Positions 1 through 8,271 are shown, counted from the stretch's first letter. The stretch is DNA of 39,095 bases from JAKQHY01 sp034429475 (GCA_034429475.1 DAOUGD010000090.1:1-39095), one strand, 5' to 3'. The notes: a model not told the origin generated them from the sequence alone. Numbers and translations: made by a program.

Positions 1-4
1 GCCG

Positions 5-32
5 TTGACATTTGCTTTCCCTATGTTACCAT
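5..32 (+). promoter_or_regulatory. Candidate sigma70 promoter for the antitoxin-toxin pair
   Basis: A perfect TTGACA (5-10) is followed after 16 bases by TACCAT (27-32), four of six matches to the -10 consensus. It lies just upstream of the AAGGAG ribosome-binding site and the ATG at 55. The -10 is weak and the left edge of the window cuts off further context. Confidence 0.4.
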
Positions 33-54
33 CGAAGTAAGCAAGGAGCACACT

Positions 55-348
55 ATGAGCGAAATGATCACGGCCATTTATGAAAAAGGGCTGTTGCGCC
101 CCATCCGGCGGCTTACCCTGCCGGAACGCACACGGGTGGACTTGCGCATTGTCGCCCGCTATGACGGCGGCGCGGATGAGCGCCAACAAGTCCGGCAGGC
201 TTTACTGGACGCCGGGGTGATCCAGCCCCACGTCTCTGTAGACGTGCCCGCGCCGGTGCCGGACGCCGAGCTGGAAACGGCGGCCCAGGCTCTCGGCGCG
301 GCGGGGCCGCTCTCCACCGTCATCCTGGCCGAGCGTGAAGGGCGGTGA
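55..348 (+). CDS. AF2212/DUF104-type antitoxin of a toxin-antitoxin pair
   Basis: A 97-residue protein. Residues 5-33 carry the signature of the DUF104/AF2212-like antitoxin family: an ITAIYEKGLLRPI strand pair followed by LPERTRVDLRI. In this family the N-terminal beta structure is thought to bind DNA, and the acidic, alanine-rich C-terminal tail wraps the PIN toxin. Here the tail from about residue 55 is rich in D, A, P and E, which fits. The ATG at 55 follows AAGGAG at a good distance. The stop (346-348) lies one base before the GTG of the toxin gene, so the two are probably translationally coupled. Family membership comes from the N-terminal motif; the pairing is inferred from the neighbour. 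Confidence 0.85.
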   Translation: MSEMITAIYEKGLLRPIRRLTLPERTRVDLRIVARYDGGADERQQVRQALLDAGVIQPHVSVDVPAPVPDAELETAAQALGAAGPLSTVILAEREGR

Positions 349-349
349 C

Positions 350-814
350 GTGACGACGACCTATTGGGATGCCAGCGCGCTCATCAAACGCTACATCCAG
401 GAAACCGGCAGCGCGTGGGTGCGCGCGTTGCTGGCCCCCGACACCGGCCGCGTGTGGCTGACGGCGCGCATCACGATGGTCGAATTTCACAGCGCCATCG
501 CGCGCCGCCAGCGCGAAGGCACGGTGCCAGCCGCCCAATGCGACGTGGCGCGCGCGGCGTTCCAGGCCCACAGCGCGGGTGATTATGACTTTGTGGAATT
601 GCATCTGGACGTGATTCACCTGGCGCAGTCATTGTTAGACCGCCATCCCTTGCGCGCTTACGACGCGGTGCAGTTAGCCTCGGCGCTGTTTGCCAACCGC
701 GCGCTGCTTGCCCGCAACTTGCCGCCGCTGGTCTTTATCTCCGCCGATGACCGCCTGAACCAGGTGGCCGAGGCGGAAGGGCTGGCAACGGATAACCCCA
801 ATCTGCACCCCTGA
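350..814 (+). CDS. PIN-domain (VapC-type) ribonuclease toxin
   Basis: A PIN-domain protein of about 154 residues. The first acidic residue of the active site is in YWDASALIKRY at the N-terminus. Further conserved acidic residues are at ITMVEFHSA, in LRAYDAVQLASAL and in the FISADDRLN motif near the C-terminus, giving the normal VapC order. PIN toxins cleave RNA, often tRNA, when the antitoxin is degraded. I chose the GTG at 350 because it directly abuts the antitoxin stop; a GTG at 335 in the same frame would add five residues and overlap the antitoxin gene. All catalytic acids appear intact, so the toxin looks functional. Confidence 0.87.
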   Translation: MTTTYWDASALIKRYIQETGSAWVRALLAPDTGRVWLTARITMVEFHSAIARRQREGTVPAAQCDVARAAFQAHSAGDYDFVELHLDVIHLAQSLLDRHPLRAYDAVQLASALFANRALLARNLPPLVFISADDRLNQVAEAEGLATDNPNLHP

Positions 815-851
815 GAGTTTTTGGGCTTCGCGCCATTCCCGGCGAAAATCT

Positions 852-873
852 CCGATAACCGCCACGTTATCGG
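852..873 (+). terminator. Hairpin after the PIN toxin gene, possible terminator
   Basis: CCGATAAC (852-859) and GTTATCGG (866-873) form a perfect 8-bp stem with a 6-base loop, followed by GCATTTCTCTT. The T-tract is broken, so termination would be weak. It lies about 40 bases after the toxin stop. Confidence 0.4.
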
Positions 874-946
874 GCATTTCTCTTATGTGTGTTCTCTCCC
901 TGGCTCCAGATGGTTGCCCATTTCATAAAACACTGCGCCGGATAAC

Positions 947-1036
947 CACGGATGGCAGAAATACACGATAAGAACGCCCGCGCATATCGGGAAAATAAGT
1001 TGAATGACAAACCATCGTGTATTTCTCTTATCCGTG
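947..1036. repeat. Intergenic inverted repeat
   Basis: AGAAATACACGAT (957-969) is matched exactly by ATCGTGTATTTCT (1014-1026). Outside it, CACGGAT (947-953) pairs with ATCCGTG (1030-1036). This is the style of dispersed dyad repeat common in intergenic DNA of such genomes, and related in style to the elements at 36756-36832 and 38806-38877. The rest of the gap from 815 to 1047 shows no gene. Confidence 0.6.
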
Positions 1037-1047
1037 TTCTCTGATTT

Positions 1048-3414
1048 TTAACCCTGGGCGCGGACTACCGCACACCGAAAGCCACCGTAAGTGCTCGCGC
1101 GCGCTGGCGTGTTCCCGTCCCGGGACGAGGAGCGTACGTCCGAGGCGCCGCTGAGCCAGGAACCGCCACACACCACTTTTTTACTTTTGTCGTAGTCGCT
1201 GGCGGTCCACTGCCAGACGTTCCCGGCCATATCCACACAGCCGTAAGGGCTGTCGCCTTGCGGGGAATACCGGCCAACCGGCGTCGTGCCTTTCTCATTT
1301 CGATCAAAATTGCATAGCTCATGGGTGGGGTCTTGATTGCCCCACGGGTAGCCGCGGCCATCCGTCCCCCGCGCGGCTTTCTCCCACTCCTCTTCGGTGG
1401 GCAGCCGCTTTCCGGCCCATTCTGTGTAGGCGACGGCGTCGTGCCAGGAAACATACGTTACCGGATGGTCAACGATTTCTTTTGGCGGGGTTTTCCCTTT
1501 CCAATGCTGCGGCGGCTGATGGTCAGTTGCCTGGACGAACTGTGCGTACTCGGCATTCGTCACCGGCGTTTTGTCTATCCAGAACTCCGGCAGGGTGCGC
1601 TTTTCTTTGTTGTCGCCATACAGGAACTCGCCGGCCGGGATGCGCACCATCGCTTTGCCGTCGGTGGGGCTGACCCAGGTATCGCCTGTGGGAGCAGGCT
1701 GTACCGGCCGCACGACGGGCGGCGGCTGCAAGCGCGCCAATACCCGCGTCACACCAGGCAAGTCCGGCGCGGCCAACTGCGTCGCCAGCGCCAGCGCCGT
1801 TTCCGGCGTGTGCTCTTCCAATGCCAGCAGCAGTTGATCATACGCGGTGACTTGCAATTGCATGGCCTGATAGTCGCTTTGAGTTTCCTGCGTCTGAGTT
1901 TCCAGATCACTCACTTGCTGTTGAGCGGCGTCCCGCGCGCGTTCCAGGTCGCGCGTCGCCTTTTCCAGGCGTTTGTACACGGCGGCGGTCTCTTTAAGCT
2001 GCGCTTCCAGTTCGGCCACGCGGGCGCGCAAGTCCTGAACTGCCCCCTGGCTGTGTCCCAAGGCTTCGCGCGCCGTCGCCAACTCGGTTTCTACAGCGGT
2101 CAGATGTTCCAGCACCCCCGCCGTCGCCGCGCGCAGACAGTCTGCGGCGGCGGGATAGGCGGCGTCTTGTTCCAGGAGGGCCAGCAGGTCGGCGCAGGCG
2201 TTCGCGTAGGCGGCGTCCGCCAGTTTGGTTTGGGCGGCGGTATAGAGGGTGGCTTTGTGCTGCCCGGCGCGGGCGCAGACCAGTTGGTCGGCCACATCGG
2301 CATACTCGGCGGGCAATTTCTCCAATGCGGCGATAGCGTCGGCGTAGTTACCTTCTACCAACAGCGCGCGGCCCGTTTGGAGTTGCGCGTCCAATTCGCG
2401 CTGCTGCCGGCGGTGTTCTTCTTCTTCGGCCAACCGGCTGGCAGCCAGGGTCAGCAGCGTTCCCACGTCCCGGTAGTCGGGGTCGAGGTTGCGCATTTCC
2501 ACGCACAGGTTGACCACCTGCCCCCACTTTCCGGCCTGCAATGCGGCCTGCGCCTGCGCGTATAGTTCCCCCAGGGCCGTCTGCGTCTGCGCGGCGCGCT
2601 GGCCGGCAGTCCAGGCTTTTTTGAGAGCGTGGGCCAGGGCCGTGGGCGGGACGTAGCGCGCCGCGGGGTCTTTCGCCAGGGCGCGCAAGACCACTTCGGC
2701 CAGCCCATCTTCCAGGTTGGGATTGAGGCTGCGTGGATCGGGCGGTGGGGTGTGGACGTGCATGTGCAGCACGGCCAGCGGGGTATCGGCGTCGAAGGGC
2801 ACGCGCCCGGTGAGCATTTCGTAGACCACCACGCCCAGCGCGTAGGTATCCGTCGCCGGGCCGAGTTCGCCGCCTTCTCCGCTCTGCTCCGGGGCCATAT
2901 AGGCCGGCGTGCCCAGGCGAGTGCCGTCCACCGTCAGCCCGCTTTCCACCAGCGATTTGACCAGCCCGAAGTCCACCAGCAGGGCACGGTTTTCTTCGTC
3001 GAACAGGATGTTGGCCGGTTTCACGTCGCGGTGGATCAGGCGCTTCTTGTGCGCGTAGGTGAGCGCGGCGGCCACCTGCTCCACGATGGTCAGGGCCATT
3101 TCCACCGGCAGGGGCGCGCCGGAGAGCCGTTGCAGTAGGCTACCGCCGGGCAGGTAGGCCATCGCCAGGTAGAGTTGGCCGTCGGCTTCGCCCACGTCAA
3201 AGACTGGGACGATGTTGGGGTGTTGCAGTTGCGCGACCTGCCGCGCCTCGTTGAGGAAGCGCTGCGTCACCTCCGATTTTTCACCGTAGCCGGGATGCAG
3301 TACCTTGAGCGCGACGACGCGCCCCAGGCGCGTATCGCGGGCCTGGTACACGGTGGCAAAGCCGCCGCGGCCCAGTTCTGAGAGGAGTTCGTAGTTGCCA
3401 ATCGGTTGGGTCAT
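1048..3414 (-). CDS. Ser/Thr protein kinase fused to coiled coil and FGE/sulfatase-modifying-factor domain
   Basis: A protein of about 788 residues. The kinase domain (about 8-265) has the glycine loop ELGRGGFATVYQ, the VALK lysine, the HRDVKPANILF catalytic loop, DFG and the APE-type YMAPEQ. A long heptad-like coiled coil (about 435-520) links it to a C-terminal FGE-sulfatase (C-type-lectin-like) domain (about 575-788) with RLPTEEEWEKAARG, YPWGN, DMAGNVWQW and a final GFRC. I see no membrane segment, so it is probably cytoplasmic. The start at 3414 gives the usual kinase N-terminus; the reading frame continues upstream, but that part overlaps the 3' end of the preceding kinase gene. The FGE part is more likely a binding scaffold than an enzyme. 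Its last 39 codons look like a DGR variable region. Confidence 0.9.
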   Translation of the reverse strand: MTQPIGNYELLSELGRGGFATVYQARDTRLGRVVALKVLHPGYGEKSEVTQRFLNEARQVAQLQHPNIVPVFDVGEADGQLYLAMAYLPGGSLLQRLSGAPLPVEMALTIVEQVAAALTYAHKKRLIHRDVKPANILFDEENRALLVDFGLVKSLVESGLTVDGTRLGTPAYMAPEQSGEGGELGPATDTYALGVVVYEMLTGRVPFDADTPLAVLHMHVHTPPPDPRSLNPNLEDGLAEVVLRALAKDPAARYVPPTALAHALKKAWTAGQRAAQTQTALGELYAQAQAALQAGKWGQVVNLCVEMRNLDPDYRDVGTLLTLAASRLAEEEEHRRQQRELDAQLQTGRALLVEGNYADAIAALEKLPAEYADVADQLVCARAGQHKATLYTAAQTKLADAAYANACADLLALLEQDAAYPAAADCLRAATAGVLEHLTAVETELATAREALGHSQGAVQDLRARVAELEAQLKETAAVYKRLEKATRDLERARDAAQQQVSDLETQTQETQSDYQAMQLQVTAYDQLLLALEEHTPETALALATQLAAPDLPGVTRVLARLQPPPVVRPVQPAPTGDTWVSPTDGKAMVRIPAGEFLYGDNKEKRTLPEFWIDKTPVTNAEYAQFVQATDHQPPQHWKGKTPPKEIVDHPVTYVSWHDAVAYTEWAGKRLPTEEEWEKAARGTDGRGYPWGNQDPTHELCNFDRNEKGTTPVGRYSPQGDSPYGCVDMAGNVWQWTASDYDKSKKVVCGGSWLSGASDVRSSSRDGNTPARASTYGGFRCAVVRAQG
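1051..1167 (-). other. Putative DGR variable region 1 (3' end of kinase-FGE gene)
   Basis: Thirty-nine codons from GGSW to the stop, colinear and gap-free with 3474-3590. At ten codon positions both copies end in C while the first two bases vary, for example CTC/GGC, AGC/GAC, TCC/GAC and GAC/TTC. This is what adenine mutagenesis of AAC codons gives. The framework between them (TCCTGG, GTACGC, ACGCCA, TTTCGGTGT) and the last 12 bases are identical. No template repeat is seen in this window. Confidence 0.7.
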
Positions 3415-3467
3415 AAAGCGGTTACCTTTCGTAAGGGACAGAGGATCAATGGACAGGGGGACAATGG

Positions 3468-5717
3468 TTATTGACCCTGGGCGCGCACTACTACACACCG
3501 AAATCCCACGACACCGACCATGCTCGTTGGCGTGCTCCCGAACCGGTCCGTCGAGCGTACGACCGTAGCGTCGTCGCCCCAGGAACCCCCACGCACCACC
3601 CGAGTGTCGCCGGTCGCCGGGCCTTCCGGGTTTGCCTGTGACCCTGAAGAGTACGCGCCATACCGATCCGCCGTCCATTCACAGACGTTGCCGGCCAGAT
3701 CCAGCGCGCCGGCCCAGCTTTTGTCTGCCGGGAAGCTGCCTACCGGCGCAGTCAATTGATACCCATCGTCCACGGCTTTGTCAGCCCAATCATACGTACA
3801 GTTCTTATCACAGTAGTTCAATTTGGTCCCATCGAAATCATTGCCCCAGGGATACACGCGCCCTTCCGTCCCCCGCGCGGCGTATTCCCGCTGCGCTTCG
3901 GTAGGTAATTGCGCTCCGGCCCACTGACAATACGCGGTCGCATTGTGCCAGTCCACGCCCACCACGGGCTGCCGGTTTCCGTTATAGTTGGCATTGTCGG
4001 CATAAGTGGATGCCTTACACACACCGCTGGCTACACATTGAGCATATTGCTCATTGATTACTTCCGTCTGATCCAGCCAAAAGCCATCCAACGTCACAGT
4101 ATGTACCGGCTGTTCATCTTCGAACCAACTACGCTCGCAATTTCCACGTGTTTGATTGCAAAAGTCCAACGCCGCGGTGACCTCAGCATCCGTGCTGCCC
4201 ATCTGGAACGTGCCGCCGGGCACATAAACCATCACCATACCATCTTGAGAGCGGGTCATGGTATCGCCGATGCAGCCCTGGCTATCACAAACCGGTGTTG
4301 GTGTCAACACTGGCGTGGGTGTAGAGGTCGCAGGGCGACGCGTGGACGGCGTGGCAAGCGCATCCCATATCACCGGCCCCAGCGTCCCCAAGCATATCCC
4401 CAACAGAATTACCGCAGCCAGCCCGATTCCCACTGGTTTCAACCAGGTGGGCAGAGGGCGGGGCGTTGTGAACACCGGCTTGACAGTGGATGCGCGGGAC
4501 GCGGAGCGGCGCAATTGGTCGCGCGCGTGGGCAATCCATTGGATGGCCTCGGCGTCATCCGGCTGAAGGGCCTGGATTTGTCCGCCCACTTGCAACACTT
4601 CCGGCCAATCCTGTTGGGCAACGGCGGTTTCCAACTGCACGCGCAGGGGCGTTAGTTGCGCGTCCCGCGCCTGCTGCGCGCGGGCGGCGGCCTGGGCCGC
4701 GGCGGCTGCCTGCTGCTTCATTTGCGCCATCGGCAGCAAATGCGCCAGGTCGCCGTAGGACGGGTCTATGGCCTGGATTTGTTGTCCACACTGCACGGCC
4801 TCCGCCCAGGCTTTCTGTTGGATGGCGGCCTGGAATTGTTGATATAACGCCGCCAGGCGCGTCTCCCGCGTCCGGCGCTGCTGCTCGGCCTCCTGCGCTT
4901 CCCGCAGCCGCGTCACAAACGCGCAAGCCGTCGGGGAGCGGGCGGCGGGGGCCTTTGCCAGCATCGTCAGCAGCGCGTCAATGACGGCCTGCGGCAAATC
5001 CTGCACAAAGCGCCGGGGGTCGGGCACGTCCAGGTTCAGGTGCGCGTTGAGCGTGCCGGGGGTGTTGCCGGGGAACGGCACGCGCCCGGCCAGCATCCGG
5101 TAGGCCAGGACGCCCAGCGCGTAGCGGTCGGTCGCCGGGCCAATCTCGGCGTGCCGGTTCGGGTCGGCCTGCTCCGGCGCCATATACTCCGGCGATCCCA
5201 GCAACGTGCCCTGCGAGGTGAGCGCCGTGCTGCTCTCCAACGCCTTGACCAGCCCGAAGTCCATCAGCGTGGCGACGGGGCCGCGCGCGGTCTCCTCCAC
5301 CATCACGTTGAGGGGTTTGACGTCCCGGTGGACGACGCCCTGCCCGTGCGCGTAGTCCAGCGCCTCGGCCAGTTGCTCCAGGATGGGGAGCGCCTGCTCC
5401 AGCGTCAGCGGGCCGTTCGCTTCCAGCCGGTCGTGCAGCGTGCGGCCGGGCAGGTAGGCCATTGCGATGTAGAGCTGCCCGTCCGCCTCGCCCGTGTCGT
5501 ACACCGGGACGATGTTGGGGTGCCGCAGGCCCGCCGCCGCGCGCGCCTCCTGGCGGAAGCGGGTCGCAAATTGCGGCTCGGTGGCCCAATGGGCGTGCAG
5601 CACCTTGAGGGCCACCACGCGATCCAGAGCGGTATCGCGCGCCCGGTACACCACGGCGAAGCCGCCGCGGCCGAGTTCTTCCAGAATTTCGTATTTGCCG
5701 ATGGTGGTGGGGGTCAT
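3468..5717 (-). CDS. Membrane-anchored Ser/Thr protein kinase with FGE/sulfatase-modifying-factor domain
   Basis: A protein of about 749 residues. The kinase domain (about 8-270) shows ELGRGGFAVVYRARD, VALK, HRDVKPLNVMV, DFG and YMAPEQ. An Ala/Gln-rich helical region (about 290-410) leads to one membrane segment (about 425-450, VGIGLAAVILLGICLGTLG), then a Thr/Pro-rich linker and an FGE-like domain (about 500-749) with MVYVPGGTFQMGS, LPTEAQREYAARG, YPWGN, DLAGNVCEW and GFRC. The FGE part should face outside while the kinase is in the cytoplasm, so it may be a signalling receptor. The ATG at 5717 follows GGAAG; the upstream in-frame extension to 5789 runs into the promoter. It lies 53 bases upstream of the second kinase, so the two are probably co-transcribed. 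The last codons form putative variable region 2. Confidence 0.9.
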   Translation of the reverse strand: MTPTTIGKYEILEELGRGGFAVVYRARDTALDRVVALKVLHAHWATEPQFATRFRQEARAAAGLRHPNIVPVYDTGEADGQLYIAMAYLPGRTLHDRLEANGPLTLEQALPILEQLAEALDYAHGQGVVHRDVKPLNVMVEETARGPVATLMDFGLVKALESSTALTSQGTLLGSPEYMAPEQADPNRHAEIGPATDRYALGVLAYRMLAGRVPFPGNTPGTLNAHLNLDVPDPRRFVQDLPQAVIDALLTMLAKAPAARSPTACAFVTRLREAQEAEQQRRTRETRLAALYQQFQAAIQQKAWAEAVQCGQQIQAIDPSYGDLAHLLPMAQMKQQAAAAAQAAARAQQARDAQLTPLRVQLETAVAQQDWPEVLQVGGQIQALQPDDAEAIQWIAHARDQLRRSASRASTVKPVFTTPRPLPTWLKPVGIGLAAVILLGICLGTLGPVIWDALATPSTRRPATSTPTPVLTPTPVCDSQGCIGDTMTRSQDGMVMVYVPGGTFQMGSTDAEVTAALDFCNQTRGNCERSWFEDEQPVHTVTLDGFWLDQTEVINEQYAQCVASGVCKASTYADNANYNGNRQPVVGVDWHNATAYCQWAGAQLPTEAQREYAARGTEGRVYPWGNDFDGTKLNYCDKNCTYDWADKAVDDGYQLTAPVGSFPADKSWAGALDLAGNVCEWTADRYGAYSSGSQANPEGPATGDTRVVRGGSWGDDATVVRSTDRFGSTPTSMVGVVGFRCVVVRAQGQ
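3474..3590 (-). other. Putative DGR variable region 2 (3' end of kinase-FGE gene)
   Basis: The partner of 1051-1167, also 117 bases, ending in the same CGCGCCCAGGGT, which could act as the initiation-of-mutagenic-homology end. I count about 32 differences between the two copies. They cluster in the residues that form the ligand face of C-type-lectin/FGE folds in known DGR target proteins. Confidence 0.7.
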
Positions 5718-5760
5718 AGCGCTTCCTTGCCAGTTTCTTTGATTGCTAATTACTGCCCAT

Positions 5761-5789
5761 ACTATAGGAGCAAGTTGCAGAAAGGTCAA
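5761..5789 (-). promoter_or_regulatory. Sigma70-type promoter for the two kinase genes
   Basis: On the minus strand TTGACC (5789-5784) is followed after exactly 17 bases by TATAGT (5766-5761). Transcription would start near 5754, about 37 bases before the kinase ATG at 5717. Confidence 0.65.
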
Positions 5790-5900
5790 ATGGCAGGGAA
5801 GCCTTGCATAGTCGTGACAATCGTGTGTAACAAACAGCGAAGCGCGAAACGTGATGATTGGACGGCGCCAGCCTCACGTTTCACGCTCCACGTCTCATTC

Positions 5901-6887
5901 CTACCCGTAATTTTGTTCCTGTACAAAATAAGCCTGGATGTCTGCCAGCGTCGCCTTCTCCAACTGCTCCGCCTGTTGCTCGGCATTCCAGGCTGCCGCG
6001 TCAATGTGCTGCGTGATGCACTGCTCCACCAATGCGCGCAACTCCGTCGCCGGCAAGGCATCCAACTCGCACACGAAGGGATGCTTCCAGGTTTTCGCGC
6101 GCGGATCGCGCCGGTTCACCGGCAGCGTGGGCAGAGTATACGCCTCGATCTGCGCCAACGTCACCGCCATCCGGGCAAACTGGACGTGGGCGCCGTGCTT
6201 CGCCAATTCATCCTGCAACGCTTCGCCGGCATTGACGCCGGAAGGATCGAAGTCGCCAAAATGATAGATATAGGTGGGCTTGGCGATCTGTGCGATCTCT
6301 TCGGCGGCATCGTACGCGAAGGTCTTGGAGGAATAGCCGCGCGCCACGTACAGGGGCACGGCGTACTGGCGCGTGATCGGCGCGATCACGCCCGCCAGTG
6401 CGTCCTTCTCCACCCAGATTTCGACGTGGGCTGCTTGCCGCGCCCACAAATCCCGGCGATAGGCGTCGTGCCAGGTTTCCAGCGCTGAGGGCAAGCCGGT
6501 GTAGGTGGTCGGCTTGATTTGCCAGCGGGTGTTGTCGGCGATCCACCCGTAGGGCAGAATGCCGCGTTCGCGCAGCGTCACCAGTTGATAGCAGACCTGG
6601 CGATACCCGGCCTGCGTCTTGGGCACCACCTCGCGCACTGCCACGGCGTAATAGAGCTGGCGCACGGTCATCGGGGGATGGTTGATCTGAAAGGCTTCAA
6701 AAATCGCATCCTGAATGCGCTGTGTGGATGTCCGCGTCCGGCGGCCAGTGAAGGTTCCTGGCATTCGCGCCTCGAAGATGAAGCGACAGGCCGGGCATTG
6801 CACCCACACGATCACGCCGGCCTCCGTCTCGCGCTCAAAGGCAAACTCGTGTCCACATAAACACGTTGCACTGTATAGGGGCTTCAT
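5901..6887 (-). CDS. Zinc-ribbon protein with Spo11/topoisomerase VI-A-like TOPRIM domain
   Basis: A 328-residue protein. Residues 9-34 form a zinc ribbon (CLC ... CPAC). A winged-helix-like part holds RQLYYAV, where a tyrosine could be the DNA-linking residue as in Spo11/Topo VI-A, and LRERGILPYGWIADNTRW. A TOPRIM fold follows, with the acidic VEKDAL (about 159) and the metal-binding GDFDPSG (about 211). The arrangement matches a widespread family of small Spo11-like proteins with the GDxDPSG motif; their function is not established. No B-subunit ATPase gene is near. It lies 24 bases after the recombinase gene and is probably co-transcribed with it, which suggests a role in DNA transactions of a mobile element. 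Catalysis is inference. Confidence 0.75.
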   Translation of the reverse strand: MKPLYSATCLCGHEFAFERETEAGVIVWVQCPACRFIFEARMPGTFTGRRTRTSTQRIQDAIFEAFQINHPPMTVRQLYYAVAVREVVPKTQAGYRQVCYQLVTLRERGILPYGWIADNTRWQIKPTTYTGLPSALETWHDAYRRDLWARQAAHVEIWVEKDALAGVIAPITRQYAVPLYVARGYSSKTFAYDAAEEIAQIAKPTYIYHFGDFDPSGVNAGEALQDELAKHGAHVQFARMAVTLAQIEAYTLPTLPVNRRDPRAKTWKHPFVCELDALPATELRALVEQCITQHIDAAAWNAEQQAEQLEKATLADIQAYFVQEQNYG

Positions 6888-6911
6888 CTCTCTACCACAC
6901 CGCGCCAGGCC

Positions 6912-7844
6912 CTATAACCGCCAGTTCCCCACCGGCGAAGCCCGCCGGTGCGCGGTATCCACATCCACCTGCGCCAACGCCAGATAGGTGTTCACCATCT
7001 GCACCGTCGCGTGCCCCAGAATCCGCTGGAGGGTCAGGATGTCGCCGCCATTCCGCAAGTAGTTGATGGCAAACGTGTGGCGAAAGCGGTGAGGATGGAC
7101 GTTCGACACCTCCGCCCGTTCTCCAATGTTTTCCAACAGCCGCCGCAAGCGATGGCGATCCACGCAACTGTCGGTCTGGGTGACGACCAGCGGGTCATCC
7201 GGGCGGGCATCCGGGCGCGTCGCCAGATACCGCCACACCGCCTGCGCCGTCCGCGCATCCAGCGGAACCGCGCGCTCCTTCTTGCCCTTGCCCATCACCG
7301 TGATGCGCTTGTTCGTCATATCCACATCCCGAATCTTGAGCTGGCACAATTCGTCGGCGCGGATCCCCGTGTCCAACAGCAGCAGGATCACTATCCGATT
7401 GCGTACCCCGTTGGGCAGCGTGTTCCGACATTCCTGCTTGCCCGGCCGGCTATACGCCCGCGATTTATCCAGGACCTCCATCATCGCCCGCACTTCGGCT
7501 TCGGTGAACGGCACAATCGCCTTCTTTTCCGGCTTGGGGCGTTGAAGATCCCGGAGAATGTGCCGCGTTACCAGGGGCGGCGCCTGTTTCAGCGCCCACG
7601 TCCACAGCGCGGACAGGCCCGTGTGATAGTTCAAGAGGGTTTTCTGTGAGACTTCTTGCAGCGCGAGGAACGCCTCAACGTGTTCGATCGTGATCGCCGC
7701 AATGGGGAAATCCGGGCCGATAAAGTCGCTGAACTTGCGGAAAGTGTTGGTGTAGTCCGCGATGGTATGCGGACTCAACCGACGGGCATCCATATTCAAC
7801 ATGTAGCCCTGAATGGCCTGTGACAATGTGACTTCTTGCTTCAT
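6912..7844 (-). CDS. Tyrosine recombinase (XerC/D-like phage integrase family)
   Basis: A 310-residue protein with an N-terminal SAM-like core-binding domain (about 1-100) and a catalytic domain. The catalytic residues are visible: R in TGIRADELCQL, K in GKGKKERAVPL, H and R in HPHRFRHTFA, H in LGHATVQ, and the nucleophile Y in VNTYLAL. A GGAGG lies eight bases before the ATG at 7844. It precedes the TOPRIM gene in the same direction and sits about 200 bases from a tRNA-Val fragment, the usual target of such enzymes, so it may be the integrase of an element with an end near 8.1 kb. A role as a chromosomal Xer protein is less likely given the context. Confidence 0.9.
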   Translation of the reverse strand: MKQEVTLSQAIQGYMLNMDARRLSPHTIADYTNTFRKFSDFIGPDFPIAAITIEHVEAFLALQEVSQKTLLNYHTGLSALWTWALKQAPPLVTRHILRDLQRPKPEKKAIVPFTEAEVRAMMEVLDKSRAYSRPGKQECRNTLPNGVRNRIVILLLLDTGIRADELCQLKIRDVDMTNKRITVMGKGKKERAVPLDARTAQAVWRYLATRPDARPDDPLVVTQTDSCVDRHRLRRLLENIGERAEVSNVHPHRFRHTFAINYLRNGGDILTLQRILGHATVQMVNTYLALAQVDVDTAHRRASPVGNWRL

Positions 7845-7870
7845 CCGTGCAACCTCCAGTTCCTGATGGC

Positions 7871-7903
7871 TAGAATAGATAACGCTACGGTTAGAATGGA
7901 TAA
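7871..7903. repeat. Two 12-bp direct repeats before the recombinase gene
   Basis: TAGAATAGATAA (7871-7882) and TAGAATGGATAA (7892-7903) lie 21 bases apart, two helical turns, just upstream of the recombinase start. They could be operator sites or recombinase arm-binding sites. Nothing else was recognised between 7845 and 8040. Confidence 0.45.
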
Positions 7904-8042
7904 AATCCGTGCGCGTTTTTTTGAACCGGAGAAGTCACAACTGTGCGCCCAGAGGTTGGGTCACTGACCCCGACGTTTTCCCTACCGGAGGCCTCACGGA
8001 TAGAGGATTTGTGTATCCGTGCGCCCACCGGGGGCGGGAAAA

Positions 8043-8117
<75 letters not shown>

Positions 8118-8271
8118 ATGGTATACCCATATTACACATCCATGCGCGCTGGGGCGCGTTTGCTCAAAAACGTACCATGCGCGCTGAGGTGGCAGGGTTG
8201 GCGAGCCTGCGGACTACGCTTGTTAGGGTGCTGCACAGTCATTATAATGTGTATTATCGTTCCTACAAAAC

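Noticed and set aside
1321..2565. 414-codon plus-strand frame opposite kinase-FGE gene 1
   Set aside because: Complement of a gene with complete kinase motifs; low-complexity product with no recognisable domain.
3415..3678. Upstream extension of kinase-FGE gene 1 in the same frame
   Set aside because: It would overlap the 3' end of the other kinase gene, and the kinase domain starts normally right after the ATG at 3414.
1048..5717. FGE domains as active sulfatase-activating enzymes
   Set aside because: Domain similarity exists, but no sulfatase gene is near and the C-terminal residues vary between the two copies, so a binding role is more likely.
5870..5900. TCACGTTTCACGCTCCACG string as a regulator array
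   Set aside because: It looks like a dispersed intergenic repeat seen in many environmental genomes and is too short and irregular to assign a role.
5040..6488. Long plus-strand frame opposite the kinase and TOPRIM genes (482 codons)
   Set aside because: It is the complement shadow of two clear genes; its product is Arg/Gly/Ala/His-rich with no motif and it crosses a gene boundary.
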